Of a DNA stretch of 64,000 nucleotides, positions 13,661-22,504 are shown piece by piece. Position 1 is the stretch's first letter; each line of letters opens with the position of its first letter. The DNA is from Candidatus Venteria ishoeyi. Its GTDB lineage: Bacteria > Pseudomonadota > Gammaproteobacteria > Beggiatoales > Beggiatoaceae. The position numbers and the translations under genes were made by a program. A model generated the notes under the pieces. That model ran no database searches. It had not been told where the DNA came from and saw only the letters and a program-made list of their open reading frames with translations. The DNA lies in contig NZ_JAUCGJ010000002.1 of NCBI RefSeq assembly GCF_030378065.1, forward strand, positions 62,001-126,000, given 5' to 3'.

Positions 13661-14956
13661 ATGCGTGATTTAAGTATTGGTATCGATTTAGGGACTTCCG
13701 GTTGTCGTGCCGTTGCGCTGGATGGGCAGCAACATCCTTGCGCCTATGCGCAGACGGATTTGCCAACTTCACAACGTCAGGACAATACCAGCACTCAGAA
13801 TCCGGAAGATTGGTGGAATGCCGTTTTTAGCGTCATGGCTGCCTTATGCGTACAAATTGATCCTGAACGGGTAGCAACCATCAGCATTGATGCGACTTCA
13901 GCCAGCGTCTTAATGACCGATGAAAATGGCAAGCCATTGAGCGAAGGTTTAATGTATGATGATGCTCGCAGTTTGTCACAAGCGCATCTGTTACAAGAAA
14001 TGGCACCTGTACCAAGCCTCACGCACAACCCCACTTCCAGTTTGGCAAAATATCTGTATTTACGATCACGGTTGCCACAAGCGCGTTATTTTCTACACCA
14101 GGCAGATTGGATCACAGGACGTTTATTGGGTCATTATGGTTTCAGCGATGAGAATAATTGCCTTAAACTGGGTTATGACCCCCAACATCAGCAGTGGGCG
14201 GCATGGCTGACAACGCTGGAACAAGCCGGTTTAATCAACTGGCAGCAATTCCCCGCAGTTTACCCTCCCGGCAGTATATTGGGGCGGGTGCATCCACAAT
14301 GGCAGGCACAATTTGGTTTATCTGCTGACAGCTATATTTGTGCAGGCACTACCGACAGTACCGCCGCTTTTCTGGCAACGGGGGCCAGTCTGCCGGGTGA
14401 GGCTTTGACCATACTGGGTTCAACGCTGGTGGTTAAAATTTTATCAGAACATCCGGTGAATGCCCCGGAATACGGTATTTATAGCCAGCGCCTGGGTAAT
14501 TTATGGCTGGTAGGCGGCGCATCAAACAGTGGTGGCGCGGTATTACGTCAATATTTTTCTGATGCGCAAATGCAGGAAATGAGTACCGCCTTACGTCCGC
14601 AACACAGTACGGGTTTGGATTATTATCCCTTATGCGCGCCGGGTGAACGTTTCCCCGTAGCGGACAGTCACTACCCCCCCAAATTGACACCGCGTCCAGA
14701 ACAAGACAGTGTATTTTTTCAGGGGATGCTGGAAGGGATTGCCAATATTGAGCAACAGGCCTATGCGCGTTTGCAGTCGTTGGGCGCGCCTGTGTTAAAA
14801 TCCATTCGTAGTACGGGTGGTGGCGCGCGTAATCCGGCCTGGACGCAGATTCGGGCGCAAAAATTAAATGCGCCCCTGCTGGATAACATCTATCATGAAA
14901 CCACCTGCGGCGCGGCTGTTTTACCTGCTTATTATGTGCGCTCAATATCGACATGA
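13661..14956 (+). CDS. FGGY-family carbohydrate kinase (ribulokinase/xylulokinase-like)
   Basis: ATP-dependent sugar kinase, 431 residues, somewhat shorter than the usual ~500 of xylulokinase and closer to the compact D-ribulose-kinase/plant XK-1-like branch. Visible motifs: phosphate-binding IGIDLGTSGCRAVALD at residues 6-21, the catalytic TDSTAAFLATG segment near residue 230, and the adenosine motif STGGGARNPAW near 385. The substrate cannot be fixed from sequence; D-ribulose or D-xylulose are most likely. No sugar transporter or isomerase is nearby; the neighbours are envelope proteins, so the kinase may salvage intracellular sugar. Confidence 0.85.
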   Translation: MRDLSIGIDLGTSGCRAVALDGQQHPCAYAQTDLPTSQRQDNTSTQNPEDWWNAVFSVMAALCVQIDPERVATISIDATSASVLMTDENGKPLSEGLMYDDARSLSQAHLLQEMAPVPSLTHNPTSSLAKYLYLRSRLPQARYFLHQADWITGRLLGHYGFSDENNCLKLGYDPQHQQWAAWLTTLEQAGLINWQQFPAVYPPGSILGRVHPQWQAQFGLSADSYICAGTTDSTAAFLATGASLPGEALTILGSTLVVKILSEHPVNAPEYGIYSQRLGNLWLVGGASNSGGAVLRQYFSDAQMQEMSTALRPQHSTGLDYYPLCAPGERFPVADSHYPPKLTPRPEQDSVFFQGMLEGIANIEQQAYARLQSLGAPVLKSIRSTGGGARNPAWTQIRAQKLNAPLLDNIYHETTCGAAVLPAYYVRSIST

Positions 14957-14983
14957 CATCAACATAGGGCAAGGAAATCAAAA

Positions 14984-15589
14984 ATGACTTTTCGTTATCT
15001 CTGGGGACTACTTTATCAACCGGCGCTGACTTGGGCGATGATTCGTGACACACCTTGTTCCATGGGCGCATGTTATGCCCGCCATGTTTTGATTTTACCC
15101 TTGATTCCTGCAATTTCTGCTTATTTTGGCATGACCCAAATTGGCTGGAAAATGGGTTTTATTCAAAATTCAGTATTTTTAACCCCGGAAAGTGCGCTGC
15201 CAATGGCGGTTTTATCCTGGTTGGCGATGGTTGCAGGTGTATTCTTTATGGCTTATATGCTGCGTTGGATGAGCAGTACCTATGCAGCAAATCCCAATTT
15301 TACGCAATGTATATTACTGGCTTTATATATTGTCAGCCCACTGATGTTATCAGGTTTCATGTTTATCTATCCGATGCTTTGGATTAATTTATTGTTAGCC
15401 CTGCCTGCACTGACCTATACCATTTATCTGCTTTATCTGGGACTGCCCATTGTTATGCAAATTCCTGAAGAGCGCGGATTTTTATTTTCCAGTGCTATAC
15501 TTATGGTTGGTCTGATTGTACTGGTTGCCATGTTGGCAATGACGGCACTGCTATGGGGATATGGCTTAGCGCCCAACTTTACTTCCTGA
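14984..15589 (+). CDS. Yip1-family integral membrane protein
   Basis: 201 residues with about five hydrophobic segments (around residues 30-48, 70-92, 105-128, 130-155, 165-190). The N-terminal LLYQPALTWAMIRDTP is the typical entry of bacterial YIP1-domain proteins. The function of bacterial members is not established. The ATG at 14984 follows a GGCAAGGAAA ribosome-binding site. It is the last gene of the run starting at hemB; the next gene starts after a short AT-rich gap. Confidence 0.8.
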   Translation: MTFRYLWGLLYQPALTWAMIRDTPCSMGACYARHVLILPLIPAISAYFGMTQIGWKMGFIQNSVFLTPESALPMAVLSWLAMVAGVFFMAYMLRWMSSTYAANPNFTQCILLALYIVSPLMLSGFMFIYPMLWINLLLALPALTYTIYLLYLGLPIVMQIPEERGFLFSSAILMVGLIVLVAMLAMTALLWGYGLAPNFTS

Positions 15590-15616
15590 TGTTATGCAGC
15601 CACTTTTTTTAAGCTA

Positions 15617-15632
15617 TGGAGCGAGAATTTTA
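15617..15632 (+). repeat. Family M terminal remnant before the heme sensor
   Basis: TGGAGCGAGAATTTTA matches the AGGAGTGAGAATTTTATAA end of family M with two changes. Nothing more of the element is left. It stands 38 bases upstream of the sensor ATG. Confidence 0.4.
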
Positions 15633-15669
15633 GTGATTGAGTCTGCAAATATATATCATTAAAAATCCT

Positions 15670-17454
15670 ATGAAACTGTCACTGAAAAAAAAGATTATCC
15701 TGATCATGGCGCTTACCTTGGTAAGCGCTATTGTATTGATTGCTATTGCTGATTATTTCCGTATCCAACGGGATATTACCAACGAGCACCTGAAGGATGC
15801 GCGCGATATCCGCGCCATGCTGATGGCCACCCGTCGTATTTATCATCACCAGTTTCTCGATAGCGGTCTACCACTCAATGATAAAACTCTGGGCTTTCTG
15901 CCTGCTCACGCCTTGACCCGAATTTCTATAGATTTTCCTAACTGGTCAGAATCGGGTATGAGTTTCAATAATGTCTCTGACCGTCCGCGCAATCTTACCC
16001 AAAGTGCTGATGAACTGGAACTGGAGGCAATGGACTGGTTTCGTGCCAACCCGGATGCACACGAACGCCTGATATCATTCAGAAATAAACAAGGCCGTTT
16101 CTCCTACCACTACAGCACACCTATTTATGTAGAGAGATACTGCCTGAAGTGTCATGGCAACGAGCAGGATGCACCCTCTACCATTGCCAAACACTATAAT
16201 ACAGCCTTTAATTACAAAGAGGGCGATCTACGCGGCCTACTGAGCATCAAGTTACCATCAGAAGAAATCAGCACAATACTCTGGCGGGAATTAGTCACCG
16301 AAGCCGTGATTTATTTATTCCCTCTACTCATCGCTCTCGGCTTGTTGTTTCTGCTATTAGAGCGTAATATTCTCAGGCATTTGAGAAACTTAAACAATGC
16401 CAGTGCCAAAATAGCCAATGGGGATTTTTCCATTCGCCTGCCGACTACTGTAGAAGATGAGTTAGGACACACTATTATAGCTTTCAATATAATGGTGAAT
16501 GCGCTGGGTGAACGGGAGCGAGAGCAGCAATTTTTGCATGAAAAAGCTGAGTATGCCCGGCGGCAGATGGAAGCAGTTTTGAATAATACAACATCGCTCA
16601 TCTATATCAAGGATCTGGAGGGACGGTACAAGTTCATCAACCGGCAGTTTGAAATATTGTTTCATATCAGCAATGAAGAGATTCATGACAAAACGGTGGC
16701 TGAGCTGTTTCCACCGGAACAGGCGGAGTTCATGCACAGTAATGATATAAAAGTTATTGCAGAGGACAAAGCTGTGGAGGTGGAAGAGGTTATCAGGCAG
16801 GATGACGGCATTCATACCTATCTAAGCATCAAGTTTCCCCTTAAATCGACAACGGGAGAAACTTATGCCATCTGTGGTATATCCACTGATATTACTGTGC
16901 GCATTCAAATGGAGCGCACTGCCAGCAAACAGGCTGCAATCTGGCAATCTCTGATGTCATCCACAACCGAAGCCATCTTTGGTCTGGCTAGCGATGGTAT
17001 TTGTACCTTCTGTAATCCCGCCGCGCTCCAGATGTTGGGTTATAAGAATACAACCGAACTGGTAGGTAAAAAACTGCACCCACTGGTTCACGCCCATCAT
17101 GCCAATGGTAAGGAGTACCCTCACACCATCTGTCGTATGCAACATGCTATCAAAACCGGTCAGGTACTCAAAGTGGAGGATGAAGTTTTGTGGCGTGCTG
17201 ATGGGAACTGCATTCCCGTCATTTATCGTGTTACCCCAATCTATGATGCTGATAAAGTCACTGGTGCGGTAATTACCTGTGAAGATATTACTGAACATCT
17301 GGCGACGCAGCGGGAAAACGAGCAACGAATGGAAGAACTGGAGCAATTCAACCGGTTGGCAGTAGGACGTGAACTGAAGATGATCGAATTAAAAAAAGAG
17401 ATCAATGCATTGCTGCATGAACAGGGAAAGGATCCGCGTTATCACTTGCACTAA
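15670..17454 (+). CDS. Membrane heme-binding (Tll0287-like) sensor with HAMP and two PAS domains, no kinase
   Basis: 594 residues. TM1 at about 9-28 is followed by a periplasmic DUF3365/Tll0287-like domain containing YCLKCHG: Cys158, Cys161 and His162 form a c-type heme site. TM2 lies at 212-231, then HAMP (to about 285), PAS1 (about 300-410), PAS2 (about 425-545) and a terminal helix ending GRELKMIELKKEINALLHEQ. No HisKA, HATPase, GGDEF or other output follows. It should sense a ligand or redox state of the periplasmic heme and signal through partners, plausibly the hybrid kinases downstream. The ATG at 15670 is preferred over a TTG 11 codons earlier. Its TAA lies at the edge of a family M fragment. 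Confidence 0.85.
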   Translation: MKLSLKKKIILIMALTLVSAIVLIAIADYFRIQRDITNEHLKDARDIRAMLMATRRIYHHQFLDSGLPLNDKTLGFLPAHALTRISIDFPNWSESGMSFNNVSDRPRNLTQSADELELEAMDWFRANPDAHERLISFRNKQGRFSYHYSTPIYVERYCLKCHGNEQDAPSTIAKHYNTAFNYKEGDLRGLLSIKLPSEEISTILWRELVTEAVIYLFPLLIALGLLFLLLERNILRHLRNLNNASAKIANGDFSIRLPTTVEDELGHTIIAFNIMVNALGEREREQQFLHEKAEYARRQMEAVLNNTTSLIYIKDLEGRYKFINRQFEILFHISNEEIHDKTVAELFPPEQAEFMHSNDIKVIAEDKAVEVEEVIRQDDGIHTYLSIKFPLKSTTGETYAICGISTDITVRIQMERTASKQAAIWQSLMSSTTEAIFGLASDGICTFCNPAALQMLGYKNTTELVGKKLHPLVHAHHANGKEYPHTICRMQHAIKTGQVLKVEDEVLWRADGNCIPVIYRVTPIYDADKVTGAVITCEDITEHLATQRENEQRMEELEQFNRLAVGRELKMIELKKEINALLHEQGKDPRYHLH

Positions 17455-17521
17455 TGAATAAAAATCCTGTGCCCAGTTTCTGCATTTATTTCATCCTCAC
17501 TCCTAAGGAGTGAGGATGAAA
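17453..17521 (-). repeat. Family M fragment plus head-to-head end (copy C)
   Basis: 17453-17504 matches one third of the element (AATGAATAAAAATCCTG ... CATCCTCACTCCT). A second end, AGGAGTGAGGATGAAA, follows after a single A, so 17489-17521 is a perfect 16-bp inverted repeat with a 1-base spacer. It overlaps the stop codon of the sensor gene and places an AAGGAG ahead of the small gene at 17523. As RNA it would also form a strong hairpin that may end the sensor transcript. Confidence 0.85.
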
Positions 17522-17522
17522 C

Positions 17523-17717
17523 ATGCCTAAGGATAGTAATGATTATAAATTCATTAATTTTATTAAAGGCTTATCAATTGAAATGTCAACAGTTGCTCAT
17601 GTCAGCGATGAGCTTATTGTACCCACACAAAAGCCAGTTTATATTATTGATATTCTCCAGGACAAGTTGCAAAGGTGGCAGGAGGCCAGTTTCACCCATC
17701 CCACCTGTGATAAATAG
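17523..17717 (+). CDS. Small hypothetical protein between sensor and kinase
   Basis: 64 residues, starting MPKDSNDYKFINFIKGL and ending SFTHPTCDK; no signal peptide, no membrane segment, helix-prone centre (VYIIDILQDKLQRWQ). The only Shine-Dalgarno-like sequence, AAGGAG at 17505-17510, belongs to the family M end, with 12 bases to the ATG. I do not recognise it. It ends 38 bases before the 1579-residue kinase. It may be a genuine small adaptor or a chance frame created by the repeat. Confidence 0.4.
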   Translation: MPKDSNDYKFINFIKGLSIEMSTVAHVSDELIVPTQKPVYIIDILQDKLQRWQEASFTHPTCDK

Positions 17718-17755
17718 GCAGCAGATATTGCTGGGCAGATTTTAATGGCAAACAG

Positions 17756-20700
17756 ATGAATCTATTGCCTAAAAGAATTAAATATCAGCTCCTGACCCTT
17801 TGGCTGGCATCTATCATGCTGGTGTTGATGCTGGTCGGCGGCTTATTTTCCTGGCTGTTTTCAGGTATGCAGGAAGAGAGTGCAATTTTTGATATGGAAG
17901 CAACATTCCATATTCTGCAAAATGAGTTGACCAGTCGTCTTGAGGCCTTGCAAAAAAGCACTACCTATCTGGCAGCGCAGGAAGAACTTATTGCCACCGC
18001 TCATCTAATCGATAAGTTTCAGGATCGTGTAAACTATCAGCCACTGATTTTTGATGAAGAAAAGCGCAAACTGGCAACCCACTTGTCCCAATACCTTATG
18101 GCCAGCAAGGTAGATGGACTGATTATCCACGACAGCTCTCTTGTTCCAGCAGCCTTCAGTCTGTATCAAGGTCGGGAGAAGGGGTATTTATCCTATAATG
18201 AGGGCAAGCCAGTACCCCGTATTGATGTACTCGGAAATGAAACATTCCAGCCGATAAAAGCCATTCCTGACAGGCTGAAAACGACCCGCCCCGACATCAG
18301 CCGCCAGGGTCAATGGCTTGTCGGTCATCAGCCATACCTCTCCATCACCTACACCCAGCCCTTGCTGAGTAAGCCTTCTCAAGGGATACAGCAAATCGGT
18401 CTGATCACCGCTTCCATAATTCTGGATGATGTCTTCATGGCGTATATTACCGCAAATTCCAACCTGCATTTTGCTCTGAGTCTGGATGGTAAAACCTGGC
18501 ATGGTAAAACCTGGCGTGGTGATGCTGCTTATGAGAAAACCATGCGTAAGCGCATCCAACACTGGAACATCGAACATAAACACAGCAAACATGATAACGC
18601 CAAACATAGCCATGAGGAAAAACTGTCGCTACGGATACATAATAATTCTAGCACTCATACGCTGCAACTGGCCCCCGTGCAATATCTCTTTAGTGCCGAG
18701 CATTTTGTTGGTAAAACCTATTTGACCCTGCCCGGTGGCATTCGCATATTTGTACTCCTGGCAGAACACCAAAATCCACTATTTACCGTGCTGAATACTT
18801 ATCAACGCGCCATTTACTGGCTACTGGCAATTGCCGCATTGCTATTTATTCCTGCCGGAATTCTACTGTTAAATCAGATTATTAGCAGACCCCTGGAACA
18901 ACTCAGTGTCGGTGTATCTAACTTCAAAGCGGGTAATTTCAAGAAACTGACAGGCTTTGCTGAGGGCAGCGAAACGGCTGAACTGGCCCATGCATTCAAT
19001 GATATGGCACACGATGCCCTTAGCCGTGAAGTTGAACTGACAACACTGTCACGCCAGCATGAGCAGGCCAGACTCCACTTGGAACAAGTCATCAGCAACA
19101 CCAACGTAGGTATCTGGGACTGGAGGGTGCAAAGCGGTAAAGTCGTATTCAATGAACGCTGGGCGGAGATCATTGGTTACAGTCTGGCAGAACTGGCCCC
19201 CGTCAGCATTAAGACCTGGATGATGCATGTGCACCCTGACGATCTGGAGGACTCGAATAAGGCATTAAATGCGTATTGGAATGGTGAGCGCAAAAGTTAT
19301 CAGTATGAGTCACGCATGCGTCACAAACAAGGACATTGGGTGTGGGTGCTGGACAGTGGTCGAACCGTGGAATGGGATGCTGATGGCAAGCCCCTGCGCA
19401 TGATTGGCACTCACTTTAACATCACTGAACGCAAACAGACCGAAATGATGATACGAAAAAGCGAGGACAGGTTCAGGGCTTTGATCGAATCGACTGCGGA
19501 CTGGATTTGGGAACTTGACCCTCAAGGTAATTTTACCTTCACCAGCCCCCGGGTGTACGATATTCTTGGCTACAGCCCGGAAGAAATTGTCGGTAAAAAG
19601 AGCAGTTTTGATCTAATGCCAATGGATAAGGCTGAAAAAGTACGTTCTGAATTTAAGGTGTTAATGGCAAAAAGAGAGCCTTTTAATAATTTGATTAATC
19701 TAAATCTCCACAAAAATGGTCAGCAGGTGATCCTGGAATCCAGTGGCCGTCCTTTTTTTGATGATGCGGGTAAACTTCTTGGCTATCGCGGTATTGACAG
19801 AGATATCACTGCACGCAAACAGGCTGAGGCTGAGTTGAAGCAACATGTCCAGGAATTGAAACAAGCTCGCAAGGCCACTCTCAATATGATGGAAGATGCC
19901 GATGTGGCTCGGCAAAGGCTCAGTACCAGCGAAAAGAACTTTCGCAGTTTTTTCGAAACCATGGACGACATGATTATTATCACCGACCAGCAAGGTGCGT
20001 TGTTGTTCACCAATGACGCGGTAATACAGACGCTGGGCTATTCTCCTGAAACACTCAAGACCATGCATATCCTGGATTTGCATCCTGCGGATAAACGCCG
20101 AGAAGCCGAGGTAATATTTCACAAAATGCTTACAGGCCAGATTAGCAACTACCCATTGCCACTGGAAACCCAGAACAGTCAACAGGTACCGGTGGAAACT
20201 CGGGTATGGTTCGGTGAATGGGATGGCAAAGCCTGTGTTTTCGGCCTGATCAAAGATATCACCGAACGCAGAAAAGCTGAAAAAGCATTGCTGGAAGCCA
20301 AAGAGGCCGCTGAACAGGCCAGTCGCGTCAAATCTGAATTTCTTGCCAACATGAGCCATGAAATCCGCACCCCGCTCAATGCGGTGACCGGAATGGCCTA
20401 TCTGCTCCAGCAAACCTCTTTAGGTGATAAGCAAGAGGCGTATGTCGATAGTATCCAACGCGCCATGAATCATGTCATTAGCCTGATCAACGATCTTCTG
20501 GACTTCTCCAAAATGGAAGCTGGCAAGCTGGAATTGGAATCGGTGTCTTTTGAACTGAATCAGATTCTGGATAAACTTTATGACTTTGTGGTACCGATGG
20601 CTGAACACAAGTCACTGGAAGTACTGTTCAAGGTCTCGGCAGCAGTACCCTATGCCTTGATAGGCGATCCCACACGCCTGGGTCAGATTTTGATCAACCT

Positions 20701-22495
20701 GGCTGGCAATGCAGTCAAATTCTGTGATACGGGCGAGGTGGTTATTGCCATTGCAGTGGAGCGCAGGGAGGATAACAGCGTATTACTGCGCTTTAGCGTC
20801 TGCGATACTGGTATTGGCATGAGCAAATCTCAGTTGGAACGACTGTTCGAGGCATTTCAACAAGGTGACAGCAGCACCACCCGCCGCTACGGTGGCACCG
20901 GCCTGGGTCTGGCTATCAGTCGCTATCTGGTGGAGCAAATGAATGGAGAGATTGGAGTCGAGAGTGTATTGGGAGAGGGTAGTGAGTTCCATTTCACAGT
21001 ATTACTTGACGTACAACCAGGGGCGCAGCCCAATCTTTTCAAGGTACCGAAGAAACTGCGCAGTACGCATTTTCTGGTGGTTGATGATAATAGTACTTCA
21101 CGTGAGATAATAAAGGAAATTCTGCACACTTTGGAATTTAAATGTACCACGGTGGCTTCTGGCCGGGAGGCCATTGCTGAGCTGAAACGAAGCTACCATG
21201 TGGAACAGCAGTGCTATGACATTATTCTGCTGGATTGGCAGATGCCGGAAATGGATGGTATCGAGACCGCTAAACGCATCAACACCGACCCGATGCTACC
21301 CGAGCCACCAAAAATTCTCATGATCAGTGCTTTTGCCGAGGCGCAGGTGATGCCGCAGGCGCAACAGGCTGGTATATCAGCTTATCTGCATAAACCAATT
21401 AATCCTGCTACACTGTTTAACAGCATTATGCGTCTGCTGGATCAGGATGTCGCCAAGGCTCGACAGTACAAGCCCAGCCCTGAACCTTCATTACCCCGGT
21501 TCAAAACCAGTACAGGACATATCCTGGTCGTGGAGGATCAGCCAATCAACCGTCAAATTGCCAGTGAAATTTTAGAGCATAATGGTTTCACGGTAGAAAC
21601 GACAGAAAATGGGAAATTGGCAGTGCAACGTTTGCAACGAGACCCAAAAAGCATCAACTTGATATTAATGGATGTACAAATGCCGGTAATGGATGGCTAC
21701 GAAGCCACCCGGCGTATTCGCCACCTGCCAGGTTGCGCCGAAATCCCCATTATTGCCATGACGGCCCATGCTATCAGGGAGGAGCGTGAGAAATGTCATG
21801 AAGCCGGGATGAACAGCCATGTTTCCAAACCGGTGGATGTCAATCAACTCCTTACTGAACTAACTCATTGGCTACACCTGGAACCTACTAATAAGGCGCA
21901 AAAATCAGCCATTACTGATGCCGGGTTACCTGCATCCGTGCCTGGTATCAACTTGACTGATGGCCTTGCCCGGGTCATGGGTAATCACAAACTCTATACA
22001 CAGTTGTTACGAGATTTCTCCGAGCAATCCCGTCCATTGCTGGAGCAACTGCACAACGATACAGTGACAAATGCTGCCGCAACGGCTCATATCCTGGCAG
22101 GCAGTGGTGGCAACCTGGGTATGATCGCATTGCGTAAATCAGCCAAGGCACTGCAACAGATTTTAGAAAGCGGCGGAAATACTGAGGAAGCCTTACAGCA
22201 ACTTGAGTACTGCTTTGCTGAGGTTGTGAGTTCTATTGATAGCCTTGATTTAGTATCATCCCAGGTTAACGAGTCCAACAGATCAGGTGGTGAAAGTCTG
22301 CGCCAGATTGCACCACAACTAGAAAAACTTGCTGACCTGCTGATTGCCAATGATATGGATGCCGCTATGCTGTGTGAACGCACCCTGACCACCCTGGACA
22401 CAGATAGCGCTAAAGTGCTGCAACCGGTAAACAAGCACATCGCTGCACTGGATTACGTGCAGGCACTACGCCTGTTACAACAAATTATGAATTAA
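17756..22495 (+). CDS. Membrane hybrid histidine kinase: periplasmic sensor, HAMP, 3 PAS, HisKA, HATPase, 2 REC, HPt
   Basis: 1579 residues. TM1 about 15-36; a large periplasmic region to about 345 of the double-CACHE kind; TM2 about 352-374; HAMP; PAS domains near 440-565, 570-690 and 715-830; phospho-acceptor SHEIRTPLN with His near 867; HATPase with NLAGNAVKF, DTGIGM and GGTGLGL (about 1047); receivers with VVDDN...LLDWQMP (Asp near 1158) and VVEDQ...LMDVQMP (Asp near 1305); and a C-terminal HPt with AHILAGSGGNLG (His near 1444). The periplasmic part has six His within residues 269-286. The HPt lacks the Lys usually found in AHxLKG. Closely related in its transmitter half to the 27020 kinase. 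Likely feeds the soluble receivers encoded next. Confidence 0.93.
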   Translation: MNLLPKRIKYQLLTLWLASIMLVLMLVGGLFSWLFSGMQEESAIFDMEATFHILQNELTSRLEALQKSTTYLAAQEELIATAHLIDKFQDRVNYQPLIFDEEKRKLATHLSQYLMASKVDGLIIHDSSLVPAAFSLYQGREKGYLSYNEGKPVPRIDVLGNETFQPIKAIPDRLKTTRPDISRQGQWLVGHQPYLSITYTQPLLSKPSQGIQQIGLITASIILDDVFMAYITANSNLHFALSLDGKTWHGKTWRGDAAYEKTMRKRIQHWNIEHKHSKHDNAKHSHEEKLSLRIHNNSSTHTLQLAPVQYLFSAEHFVGKTYLTLPGGIRIFVLLAEHQNPLFTVLNTYQRAIYWLLAIAALLFIPAGILLLNQIISRPLEQLSVGVSNFKAGNFKKLTGFAEGSETAELAHAFNDMAHDALSREVELTTLSRQHEQARLHLEQVISNTNVGIWDWRVQSGKVVFNERWAEIIGYSLAELAPVSIKTWMMHVHPDDLEDSNKALNAYWNGERKSYQYESRMRHKQGHWVWVLDSGRTVEWDADGKPLRMIGTHFNITERKQTEMMIRKSEDRFRALIESTADWIWELDPQGNFTFTSPRVYDILGYSPEEIVGKKSSFDLMPMDKAEKVRSEFKVLMAKREPFNNLINLNLHKNGQQVILESSGRPFFDDAGKLLGYRGIDRDITARKQAEAELKQHVQELKQARKATLNMMEDADVARQRLSTSEKNFRSFFETMDDMIIITDQQGALLFTNDAVIQTLGYSPETLKTMHILDLHPADKRREAEVIFHKMLTGQISNYPLPLETQNSQQVPVETRVWFGEWDGKACVFGLIKDITERRKAEKALLEAKEAAEQASRVKSEFLANMSHEIRTPLNAVTGMAYLLQQTSLGDKQEAYVDSIQRAMNHVISLINDLLDFSKMEAGKLELESVSFELNQILDKLYDFVVPMAEHKSLEVLFKVSAAVPYALIGDPTRLGQILINLAGNAVKFCDTGEVVIAIAVERREDNSVLLRFSVCDTGIGMSKSQLERLFEAFQQGDSSTTRRYGGTGLGLAISRYLVEQMNGEIGVESVLGEGSEFHFTVLLDVQPGAQPNLFKVPKKLRSTHFLVVDDNSTSREIIKEILHTLEFKCTTVASGREAIAELKRSYHVEQQCYDIILLDWQMPEMDGIETAKRINTDPMLPEPPKILMISAFAEAQVMPQAQQAGISAYLHKPINPATLFNSIMRLLDQDVAKARQYKPSPEPSLPRFKTSTGHILVVEDQPINRQIASEILEHNGFTVETTENGKLAVQRLQRDPKSINLILMDVQMPVMDGYEATRRIRHLPGCAEIPIIAMTAHAIREEREKCHEAGMNSHVSKPVDVNQLLTELTHWLHLEPTNKAQKSAITDAGLPASVPGINLTDGLARVMGNHKLYTQLLRDFSEQSRPLLEQLHNDTVTNAAATAHILAGSGGNLGMIALRKSAKALQQILESGGNTEEALQQLEYCFAEVVSSIDSLDLVSSQVNESNRSGGESLRQIAPQLEKLADLLIANDMDAAMLCERTLTTLDTDSAKVLQPVNKHIAALDYVQALRLLQQIMN

Positions 22496-22504
22496 GGCAT
22501 TAGT

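Noticed and set aside
14433-15113. 226-codon minus-strand frame across the sugar kinase end
   Set aside because: Antisense to FGGY kinase motifs, low-complexity Arg/Pro-rich translation with no family resemblance.
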